A stretch of 6,058 nucleotides of DNA from Bacteroidales bacterium. Lineage in GTDB: Bacteria; Bacteroidota; Bacteroidia; Bacteroidales; UBA932. This document shows positions 1 to 5,534 of this stretch, piece by piece (positions within the stretch are counted from its first letter, which is position 1; the number at the start of each line of letters is the position of its first letter). The translations under genes and the position numbers were made by a program. The notes beneath the pieces are model-generated. The model ran no database searches and was not told the DNA's origin. It was given only the letters and a program-made list of their open reading frames with translations. The DNA is taken from positions 1 to 6,058 of the forward strand of contig JAHDRO010000098.1 of assembly GCA_018433265.1 (NCBI GenBank). Direction: 5' to 3'.

Positions 1-1
1 A

Positions 2-121
2 TCTAAAAATTTAATATTAAATTCAGTAGTCAGACAAAGAGAAAGAGGTTGCATTATCCTGCTTATCTCACATCAGAAAGAAGACCTTGCTATTGCTGAC
101 AGACATGTAAACATTAAATAA
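2..121 (+). CDS. C-terminal fragment of a probable ABC transporter ATP-binding protein (5' end outside window)
   Basis: An open frame enters from the left edge and stops with TAA at 119-121, giving the last 39 residues of a protein. The piece GCIILLISHQKEDLAIADRH has the layout of the end of an ABC nucleotide-binding domain: a hydrophobic beta strand, then a serine-histidine pair fitting the H-loop (switch histidine), a short helix, and the alanine-aspartate-arginine that usually precedes the last strand. The protein ends almost at once after that strand, so there is no C-terminal extension. Walker A, signature and Walker B motifs would lie upstream and cannot be seen. It could be the ATPase of a peptide exporter, possibly one with a C39 leader peptidase, since two GG-leader peptide genes start 70 bp downstream on the same strand. 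That is inference from context. Family assignment from 39 residues is moderate; exporter type is unknown. Confidence 0.55.
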   Translation, partial: SKNLILNSVVRQRERGCIILLISHQKEDLAIADRHVNIK

Positions 122-126
122 AAAAT

Positions 127-142
127 GGAGGGTGCACACTCC
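127..142. repeat. Imperfect 16-bp palindrome in the spacer before the peptide genes
   Basis: The sequence GGAGGGTGCACACTCC pairs with itself across its centre, with one mismatched pair (131 with 138). It lies between the stop of the ABC-like gene and the first peptide gene. It could be a protein-binding site or, with the neighbouring hairpin, part of a structured mRNA leader. No run of T follows, so it does not look like an intrinsic terminator. Confidence 0.4.
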
Positions 143-150
143 TGGTGAAA

Positions 151-170
151 CTCGCACACCGTTTTGCGAG
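151..170 (+). promoter_or_regulatory. Hairpin (6-bp stem, 8-nt loop) in the leader of the first peptide gene
   Basis: CTCGCA at 151-156 is the exact reverse complement of TGCGAG at 165-170, with an 8-nt loop between. It ends 20 bases before the ATG at 191 and is followed by AT-rich sequence rather than a T tract, so a role in mRNA processing, stability or regulator binding is likelier than termination. A hexamer GCACAC also occurs twice, at 134-139 and 154-159, exactly 20 bp apart. That resembles a two-site operator spacing but is short enough to be chance. Confidence 0.35.
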
Positions 171-190
171 AAATATAAAAATAATCTGTT

Positions 191-379
191 ATGAAAGAGT
201 TAGTTGAAAGAGAATGGGAAGTTGAAGCTCTGGACAGTGAAGGAATGCAGGTTCAGGGCGGACTTACATTCAGAGAATTGTTAAATCTGCTTGAAAAGGC
301 TGCTGCTTTGGCAGAGGAGTTGGAGAAATACTGGCCGCGTTTCCGCCGAGGATTTGTTGCCGGATGGGAGGCTGCGTGA
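191..379 (+). CDS. Small double-glycine-leader peptide precursor (candidate bacteriocin peptide 1)
   Basis: This 62-residue protein has no family I can name. Residues 1-24 form an acidic leader ending in Gly23-Gly24, with Val at -4 and Glu at -8 relative to the cut, as in GG leaders processed by C39 peptidases. The fit is partial: Gly rather than Leu/Met at -7, and the conserved upstream leucine is shifted by one. The predicted 38-residue core has a Leu/Ala/Glu-rich stretch able to form an amphipathic helix (core 3-22), a Trp-Pro turn, a cationic RFRR segment and a GxxxG motif (GFVAG, core 30-34). Net core charge is about zero and there are no cysteines. ATG 191 is the only sensible start: an in-frame ATG at 125 meets a stop after seven codons. 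The stop overlaps the ATG of the next gene (TGATG), suggesting translational coupling. G+C is about 49%. Bacteriocin or signal function is inferred. Confidence 0.6.
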   Translation: MKELVEREWEVEALDSEGMQVQGGLTFRELLNLLEKAAALAEELEKYWPRFRRGFVAGWEAA

Positions 380-600
380 TGAAAACCAATACGTTGTTTG
401 ACAGAGGCGAACTTGTTATGATCTCTTATCAGGAGAGCCTCGGCATCATTGGAGGTGCAGGTGAAGGATGGAAATACGACATGGCCGAGTATGTCGGTAT
501 GGGTGTAGGATACGGGGCGAAAAAGCTTTGGAAGCTTTTTAAAGTAATAAGTAACAATATTTACTCAATGAGATCTAATCCTGTATTATTGTACCAGTGA
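379..600 (+). CDS. Small double-glycine-leader peptide precursor (candidate bacteriocin peptide 2)
   Basis: The product has 73 residues from ATG 379. An in-frame ATG at 364 would add five residues, but the overlap of ATG 379 with the preceding stop argues for the later one. Residues 1-26 fit a GG leader well: ISYQESLGIIGG has Ile at -12, Ser at -11, Glu at -8, Ile at -4 and Gly-Gly at -2/-1. The predicted core of 47 residues starts AGEGWKYD, has a glycine-rich run with overlapping GxxxG motifs (core 14-20), then a Lys/Trp/Leu/Phe segment and a polar AT-rich-coded tail. Core net charge is about +3, and it has no cysteines. A cationic, aromatic, GxxxG-bearing core fits a membrane-active class II-type bacteriocin, perhaps paired with the peptide encoded just before it. 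Pore-forming or signalling activity is inferred. I cannot confirm membership of any known group such as the bacteroidetocins. No immunity gene follows. Confidence 0.65.
   Translation: MKTNTLFDRGELVMISYQESLGIIGGAGEGWKYDMAEYVGMGVGYGAKKLWKLFKVISNNIYSMRSNPVLLYQ
520..540 (+). repeat. Perfect 9-bp inverted repeat inside the second peptide gene
   Basis: AAAAAGCTT at 520-528 and AAGCTTTTT at 532-540 are exact reverse complements separated by TGG. The arms encode the Lys-Lys-Leu-Trp-Lys-Leu-Phe part of the peptide core. The right arm ends in five T, so the RNA could form a weak terminator-like hairpin within the coding region. It also marks the point where G+C content falls sharply. It may simply reflect codon choice for Lys-Leu-Trp-Lys-Leu. 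Confidence 0.45.
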
Positions 601-665
601 CAAAAAAAATAATTTAAAAATCATTGACCGGGTGTTTGTTAAGTAAAAAGTAATATATTTGTCAT
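601..665 (+). promoter_or_regulatory. Intergenic region with a candidate Bacteroidetes promoter for the TolC-family gene
   Basis: This 65-bp spacer contains TATATTTG at 654-661, an exact match to the TAnnTTTG -7 element of Bacteroidetes primary-sigma promoters. A possible -33 element, TTTG at 635-638, lies 15 bp upstream, shorter than the usual spacing; TTGA at 624-627 is too far. If the box is used, transcription would start close to the ATG at 666, giving a nearly leaderless mRNA. The spacer has no clear terminator for the peptide genes, so readthrough from upstream is also possible. Confidence 0.4.
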
Positions 666-1985
666 ATGAAAATCACTAACATACTCCCGGTTTTATTTCT
701 TCTTTACGTCCCGATTCAACTCCCGGCACAAAAGAGTTGGAGTTTGGAAGAGTGCATAAAATATGCATGGGACAATAATCTTATGGTTAAACAAAAAGAG
801 ATATCTGTCAACCAGAGCAATAATAATGTTTTCCAGTCAAAAATGGACTATCTTCCATCTATGAATGCCTCTGTTTCACACAGCATGAACTGGGGACGTT
901 CTGTAAATATGCAAGATTTGCAGATTGTTGAGAATAAACTATCCCAAAGTATGAGTGCTTCTCTTAATGCATCGTTAACTCTGTTTGAAGGTTTACAGAA
1001 AACCAATAATCTAAAAAGCAAGGAGGTTCTGTTGCAAATTTCAGAGTTGGATGTTAAAAGAACCAAGAATCAGCTTGCATTGCAAATCTCCAAAAATTAT
1101 CTTGAGGTAATGCTTGCAAAGGAAATTCTTAAATCAGCTGATCAAAGTCTTGCTAGCGTAGAAGAACAGGTTAAACGTACTGAGAAACTGGTTGATGCCG
1201 GAAGTGTTGCATATAGCTCTCTTCTCGAGATACAGTCTCAATTGGCGACTGAAAGAGTACAGGTTGTCTCAGCAAAAAATCAGGTTAATTCTGCTTTACT
1301 CACCCTCAGACAACTTCTCGACTTGTCATACGACACACATTTTGATATTCAAACTCCGGATTTGAGTGTAATGATTTCGCAGTTCGATGGTGAATCTGTT
1401 GATTCTTTGTATGAATTATCCAGAGATTTACCTGAAATACAAAGTGCTCTTTTAAATCAGAAAAATTCAAAACTGCAACTATCGGTAGCCAAGGGTGCAA
1501 GTTATCCTTCTGTTTCTTTCTCAGCCGGCTATGGTACTTACTACAGTGATCAGAGAGAGGAGACCATGATGGATCAGTTCAATGAAAATCGCAATCCTTC
1601 TATCTCTTTCGGACTTAGAATTCCTATTTTCAACAACTGGCAGACAAATACTGCCATACGAAATGCTCATCTGAATGTCAAGAGCGCAGAAATTGATCTT
1701 AAAACTGCGGAACAAACTCTCTTTAAGGAGATTCAACAAGCCAATAATGATGCAATTGCTTATTTTGAAAAATACAAAGCCTCCATTGAAAATGTCAAAT
1801 CTATGGAAGAATCTTTCAGATATGTCCAGCAAAAGTTTGAGATAGGTGTGCTGAATGCAACTGACTACACAGTTGCCAAGACTAATCTTTTCAAGGCTAT
1901 GTCAGATCTTTTACAGGCAAAATATCAGTTTGTTTTCCAGCTTAAAGTTCTCGATTATTACAAAGGCATTCCTATTACTCTTTAA
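666..1985 (+). CDS. TolC-family outer-membrane efflux/secretion channel
   Basis: The 439-residue product has the length and pattern of TolC/OEP channels, which form trimeric outer-membrane beta barrels with a long periplasmic helical tunnel. Residues 1-21 are a hydrophobic signal peptide probably cut after Pro-Ala. The mature chain opens with SLEECIKYAWDNN, the usual start of Bacteroidetes members, followed by long Asn/Gln/Ser/Ala-rich coiled-coil helices in two related halves. Each half has a strand segment that fits the barrel: SLTLFEGLQK in the first and GLRIPIFNNWQTN in the second. ATG 666 is chosen because the signal peptide begins there. The adaptor gene starts 14 bp after the stop, so the two are surely co-transcribed. 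With that adaptor and an inner-membrane transporter it would span the envelope. The substrate is unknown; the GG-leader peptides just upstream are a candidate by position only. Confidence 0.93.
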   Translation: MKITNILPVLFLLYVPIQLPAQKSWSLEECIKYAWDNNLMVKQKEISVNQSNNNVFQSKMDYLPSMNASVSHSMNWGRSVNMQDLQIVENKLSQSMSASLNASLTLFEGLQKTNNLKSKEVLLQISELDVKRTKNQLALQISKNYLEVMLAKEILKSADQSLASVEEQVKRTEKLVDAGSVAYSSLLEIQSQLATERVQVVSAKNQVNSALLTLRQLLDLSYDTHFDIQTPDLSVMISQFDGESVDSLYELSRDLPEIQSALLNQKNSKLQLSVAKGASYPSVSFSAGYGTYYSDQREETMMDQFNENRNPSISFGLRIPIFNNWQTNTAIRNAHLNVKSAEIDLKTAEQTLFKEIQQANNDAIAYFEKYKASIENVKSMEESFRYVQQKFEIGVLNATDYTVAKTNLFKAMSDLLQAKYQFVFQLKVLDYYKGIPITL

Positions 1986-1999
1986 AACATTCTATTCTA

Positions 2000-3271
2000 A
2001 TGAAAAAAAACAAACAAAACCGGATTCTTATAATTGCTGCTTTAATCATTCTGATTCTGATCGTTGTCGGAATGGCCGGTAAAAAGGAAAGTGTTACAGT
2101 TACAGCCGAGAAGGTTAAGCTTAACACTATAACTGAAGTTATTCCCGCAAACGGAAAGATTCAACCGGTAACAGAGGTAAAGATAAGCCCTGACGTTTCA
2201 GGTGAAATCATTGAGTTAAATGTTAAAGAAGGAGATAAAGTTAAAAGGGGAGACCTTATTATTAAAATTAAACAGGACGTTTACATTTCCATGAAAGAGA
2301 GGGCAGAAGCTTCATTAAATGCTGCCAAAGCCCAGCTCGATCAGCAACTTGCCCAATTCGGTCAGATTGAGGCAAATTATATAAGAAACAAAAAGCTATA
2401 TGAACAGAAAGCCATTTCAGAAAAAGAATATGAAGATGCTCTTTACCAGTACGAAATAGCCAAGGAACAAATAAAAGGAGCCCGGTTTAATGTTAACAGC
2501 TATGACGCAGCACTTAAAGAGGCAAATGAAAATCTTTACAAGACCAGTATTTATGCTCCTATGGACGGCATTATTTCAAAACTTAGCGTAGAAAAAGGTG
2601 AAAGAGTTGTAGGCACAAGCCAAATGGCCGGCACAGAAATGCTCAGAATAGCTAATTTCAATGAAATGGAAGTTTTGGTTGATGTCAATGAAAATGATAT
2701 TATCAGAATAAAGGATAGAGATACTGCCAAGATAGAAGTGGATGCTTATCCAAACAGAAAGTTTACAGGTATTGTGACACAAATAGCAAATTCGGCAAAA
2801 AATATTGGCTCAGCAGTCGACCAAGTCACAAATTTTGAGGTTAAAGTGTTGATTTTACCTGAATCATATTCAGATCTTATGGTTGACGGGAAAAATCCTT
2901 TCAGACCAGGAATGTCTGCTTCTGTTTCAATTGAGACAGCTACCAAACATAATGTACTTACAGTTCCTTTACAGTCTATTACAACAAGGACTGATCTTCT
3001 TTCAGATTCTCTTAAGAAAAGCTTAAGCGTCAATGAATCTGTCGAAAATGTTTTTATTGTTAAAAATGACACACTTCAAGTGAGAAGAATTACAACTGGC
3101 ATCCAAGACCTTAACAATATTGAAGTTGTGACTGGACTTGAAGAAGGAGAGATGGTTGTTACCGGACCTTTTTCCGGAATTAGCAAGACCTTTAAAAGCG
3201 GCATAAAAGTAACAATTGAAGATCCAAATAAGAAGAAACAAGGACCAGAAAAAAGTAAATCCGTCAGCTAA
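2000..3271 (+). CDS. HlyD/MacA-like periplasmic adaptor (membrane fusion protein)
   Basis: The 423-residue protein has the full domain order of a membrane fusion protein. A single membrane anchor lies at about 8-27 after a Lys/Arg-rich start. The first lipoyl half is at about 58-92 (VSGEIIELNVKEGDKVKRGD), an alpha-helical hairpin at 95-180, and the second lipoyl half at 184-218 (YAPMDGIISKLSVEKGERV). A beta-barrel domain follows at 222-315, ending in FRPGMSASVSIET, then a membrane-proximal domain and a Lys-rich tail. Anchoring by a transmembrane segment rather than a lipid, and the MacA-like sequence style, suggest an ABC-type partner more than an RND pump, although no MacB-like permease is visible here. 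Adaptors of this class join the inner-membrane transporter to a TolC channel, which is encoded immediately upstream. tsaB begins 3 bp after its stop, so the three genes probably share one mRNA. Confidence 0.92.
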   Translation: MKKNKQNRILIIAALIILILIVVGMAGKKESVTVTAEKVKLNTITEVIPANGKIQPVTEVKISPDVSGEIIELNVKEGDKVKRGDLIIKIKQDVYISMKERAEASLNAAKAQLDQQLAQFGQIEANYIRNKKLYEQKAISEKEYEDALYQYEIAKEQIKGARFNVNSYDAALKEANENLYKTSIYAPMDGIISKLSVEKGERVVGTSQMAGTEMLRIANFNEMEVLVDVNENDIIRIKDRDTAKIEVDAYPNRKFTGIVTQIANSAKNIGSAVDQVTNFEVKVLILPESYSDLMVDGKNPFRPGMSASVSIETATKHNVLTVPLQSITTRTDLLSDSLKKSLSVNESVENVFIVKNDTLQVRRITTGIQDLNNIEVVTGLEEGEMVVTGPFSGISKTFKSGIKVTIEDPNKKKQGPEKSKSVS

Positions 3272-3274
3272 ATT

Positions 3275-3970
3275 ATGAGTCCTTTGCTTTTGCTTATTGA
3301 GACAAGTACTGATATCTGCTCGGTTGCTCTGACAAGAGGAGAATTTCTATTGTGTTCCCACTCCAGCAATGAACCAAAATCTCATGCAAGGATAATTGCT
3401 CCCTTGATTAAGGATATTCTTGAAGAGTATTCTCTTTCAACAACCGACTGTGATGCCATCGCTGTAAGTGAGGGTCCGGGTTCTTATACAGGATTAAGAG
3501 TTGGCGCCTCCATAGCTAAGGGAATTTGTTATGGAACAGATATACCTTTGATAGCTATAAACTCTCTTGAACCTATTGTTCGCCTTGTGGCTGCAAAGAT
3601 TGTTGATTATCCTGAAAATACTTTAATAGTACCGATGATTGATGCGAGAAGAATGGAGGTTTATACTTCAATATTTAACATGAAGTGTGAAGCTGTTTCG
3701 CAAACTGAAGCTATGATTATTAATGAGGGAAGTTTTCTGAATGAGCTTCAAAGCGGGATTGTAGTATTTACCGGAGATGGAGCATTAAAATGTAAAAGTA
3801 TAATAACTCATCCAAATGCAGTATTTATTGAAAGTAAGACAGATGCTTCTGGAATGATCTTACCTGCACTCAAAAAATTCTATGAGGGAAAATTTGAAGA
3901 TGTTGCATACTTTGAACCTTACTATCTGAAAGATTTTGTGGCAGGAGTGCCAAAAAAACGATTGTTTTAA
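3275..3970 (+). CDS. tsaB: tRNA threonylcarbamoyladenosine biosynthesis protein TsaB
   Basis: TsaB (YeaZ) is the non-catalytic partner of TsaD in the cytoplasmic complex that adds threonylcarbamoyl to A37 of tRNAs reading ANN codons. The 231-residue product is normal in length for the family. It has the N-terminal ASKHA-fold start LLLIETSTDICSVAL (residues 4-18), a Ser-His pair at 36-37 in a helix facing the partner subunit, and the diagnostic GPGSYTGLRVG at 68-78. The C-terminal part, ending in YFEPYYLKDF, is also typical. The gene follows the adaptor stop by 3 bp and has no visible promoter of its own, so it is likely expressed by readthrough from the tolC-adaptor unit. Its stop lies 4 bp from the stop of the converging lipoprotein gene. 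The call is secure; whether its link to the efflux genes means anything functional is not evident. Confidence 0.95.
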   Translation: MSPLLLLIETSTDICSVALTRGEFLLCSHSSNEPKSHARIIAPLIKDILEEYSLSTTDCDAIAVSEGPGSYTGLRVGASIAKGICYGTDIPLIAINSLEPIVRLVAAKIVDYPENTLIVPMIDARRMEVYTSIFNMKCEAVSQTEAMIINEGSFLNELQSGIVVFTGDGALKCKSIITHPNAVFIESKTDASGMILPALKKFYEGKFEDVAYFEPYYLKDFVAGVPKKRLF

Positions 3971-3974
3971 AGGA

Positions 3975-5117
3975 TTATCTCAGCAAACTCGACACTTTTT
4001 GTTCAAGTTCTTCCCCGAAAATATCCTTTGCAACAATAGACCCATCTTTAGAAATCAAAAAAATTGATGGTACCTTATTCACATTGTAAGAGACAACACC
4101 ACTCGAATTGGGACCTTTGCCATCACATACACTTATCCATGGCAATTGCTGGTCTGTAACTGCTCTTGCCCATGCTGTCTTGTCCATATCAACCGACACC
4201 TGATATATCTCAAAACCCTTGTCGTTATATTTTCTGTAAAGTTCCATCAACTCCTGGTTCATCATCTTTTGATTGACATCTTGTGAACTCCAGAAAGAGA
4301 GTAGTATCACATTACCTTCAAATTCTGAGAGAGATCTTTTCCTTGAATTGATATCAGGCAAAGAAATGTCAGGGTGACCGGAAATATTCGCTTCTTCAAT
4401 TTTATCGTTCAATGCCAGAATTTTGTCTCTCTTGGCTATCTCATCCTTAAGATTTGCCACAAATGTAGATTTTGGATATTTATTAGATAATGAGTCGCAT
4501 ACCCTCTTAAAAAGCATTACATCTCTTGAGTCAGCAAAAATAGGCAGGCCATTAGGAAATTGCTGATATAGCAAAGGCACATTGGTGATTGAATTGGGAT
4601 AAGTATAGATATGCTTTATAGCCCCCTGCTTTTGTTTTACATACAAAGAGCCAAGCTGGTAATCGACAGATTTGCTCGAAGCAGTATCTCCGACGCTGTC
4701 ATATTCAGACTTAACTTTGACCAGTGAGTCAAATTTGAAAGCAACTTTAGCAGCATTCTTCTCAATCTCCTGCAAAAGCAATGTCTCCTCAGATCCTTCG
4801 GATATTACCTTATTCCCGAGTGTGTCTGTAGAAAACTTAATTTCGTTTCCGGGAAGAATAACAAAAGAGGCAATTTTGTTTGAGTTATAGTATAAATAAT
4901 AAAACTCCGGAGAATCACTGTGCGTTTTTAATCTATAAAATATTTTACCCTCTTCCACAGGAATTGTATCTACAATCTCCTGAGTGTTAAATGCAAGATG
5001 TTTAAGTACTACCTTGCTGTCATTGAGGCCCTTGATAGAACCTTTAATAATCGATTTGTCAGATCCGCAAGATATTGCCAGCACACCTGCTACTAAAAAT
5101 GCTATTAATCTTCTCAT
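3975..5117 (-). CDS. DUF4369/thioredoxin-like (TlpA/AhpC-TSA type) lipoprotein lacking the CxxC motif
   Basis: The 380-residue protein starts at ATG 5117, where a lipoprotein signal begins (MRRLIAFLVAGVLAISC, lipidated Cys17). A longer frame from 5186 would add 23 unsuitable residues and overlap the hit gene by 50 bp. Residues 22-110 look like the beta-rich DUF4369 domain common in Bacteroidetes, and 115-245 are mainly helical. From about 248 a thioredoxin-like domain runs to the end: PDISLPDINSRKRSLSEFEG, then a strand and WSSQDVNQK, a long helix, and the cis-proline segment KVPSIFLI (Pro350). Where family members have Cys-x-x-Cys after the tryptophan, this one has Asp280-Val-Asn-Gln283, so it should not act as a dithiol oxidoreductase. 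The single cysteine at 331 is elsewhere. It probably sits on the periplasmic side of a membrane, with a binding or structural role inferred. It is last in the greA-hit operon, 19 bp after hit. Confidence 0.85.
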   Translation of the reverse strand: MRRLIAFLVAGVLAISCGSDKSIIKGSIKGLNDSKVVLKHLAFNTQEIVDTIPVEEGKIFYRLKTHSDSPEFYYLYYNSNKIASFVILPGNEIKFSTDTLGNKVISEGSEETLLLQEIEKNAAKVAFKFDSLVKVKSEYDSVGDTASSKSVDYQLGSLYVKQKQGAIKHIYTYPNSITNVPLLYQQFPNGLPIFADSRDVMLFKRVCDSLSNKYPKSTFVANLKDEIAKRDKILALNDKIEEANISGHPDISLPDINSRKRSLSEFEGNVILLSFWSSQDVNQKMMNQELMELYRKYNDKGFEIYQVSVDMDKTAWARAVTDQQLPWISVCDGKGPNSSGVVSYNVNKVPSIFLISKDGSIVAKDIFGEELEQKVSSLLR

Positions 5118-5136
5118 AGCCAAAAGATTTTGAATA

Positions 5137-5532
5137 CTATTTAATCGCTGCTGCAATAGCAGAGGCGATAGCGACCATCTCTTCATGCTCGAGCTTCAGT
5201 TTTGTTTTTTTAAAATCCATGTCACCTTCGCTAACAAGAGGAATAAGATGAATATGCGCATGAGGTACTTCCAAACCCAAGACAGCAACTCCGATTCTTT
5301 TGCAAGGAATGACCTTTTTAATGCCTTTGGCAACAGTCTGGGCAAATACAAATAGATCTGACAAATCCTTACTGTCCATATCAAAAATGTAATCTATTTC
5401 TTCTTTTGGTATAACAAGGGTATGGCCTTTTGTAACAGGGTTAATATCAAGAAATGCATAAAACTTGTCATTTTCTGCTACCTTATAAGAGGGAATTTCC
5501 CCATTGACTATTCTGGTAAAAACTGTTGACAT
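5137..5532 (-). CDS. HIT-family nucleotide-binding protein/hydrolase
   Basis: HIT (histidine triad) proteins of the Hint branch bind purine nucleotides and hydrolyse substrates such as adenosine phosphoramidates in the cytosol. The 131-residue product is typical in length. It opens with TVFTRIVNGEIPSYKVAEND and continues with YAFLDINPVTKGHTLVIPK (25-43), the conserved beta-strand region forming the nucleotide pocket. The defining triad HAHIHLI lies at 91-97, where the middle histidine, His93, would be the nucleophile. Preceding glycines and the Glu-Val-Pro-His lead-in also match. The C-terminus is short and Ala-rich. The gene begins 2 bp after the greA stop, so it is almost certainly translated from the same mRNA. 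The physiological substrate is unknown, as is usual for bacterial members, and no specific gene symbol is justified. Confidence 0.94.
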   Translation of the reverse strand: MSTVFTRIVNGEIPSYKVAENDKFYAFLDINPVTKGHTLVIPKEEIDYIFDMDSKDLSDLFVFAQTVAKGIKKVIPCKRIGVAVLGLEVPHAHIHLIPLVSEGDMDFKKTKLKLEHEEMVAIASAIAAAIK

Positions 5533-5534
5533 TT

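Noticed and set aside
125..148. Seven-codon open frame starting at ATG 125 as a leader peptide
   Set aside because: Very short and coincides with the palindrome; no sign of attenuation-type codons.
364..378. Earlier ATG at 364 for the second peptide gene
   Set aside because: ATG 379 overlaps the stop of the first gene in a TGATG coupling arrangement and gives a normal 26-residue leader. The five extra residues have no supporting feature, though the earlier start cannot be excluded.
848..1832. Antisense reading frames of 64-103 codons opposite the TolC gene, with similar ones opposite the adaptor, and + strand frames opposite the lipoprotein and greA genes
   Set aside because: They lie wholly or mostly inside confidently identified genes, have no recognisable domains, and read as chance frames.
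1855..2082. Open frame of 75 codons bridging the TolC and adaptor genes
   Set aside because: It overlaps both real genes in another frame and its translation is low-complexity without family features.
3955..3968. AAAAC-GATT-GTTTT hairpin at the end of tsaB as a bidirectional terminator
   Set aside because: The stem has only five pairs, four of them A-T, and no convincing T tract follows outside the stem; too weak to call.
5118..5186. N-terminal extension of the thioredoxin-like lipoprotein to an ATG at 5186
   Set aside because: It would overlap the hit gene by 50 bp and bury the lipoprotein signal 23 residues inside the protein. ATG 5117 puts the signal peptide at the N-terminus with a 19-bp gap.
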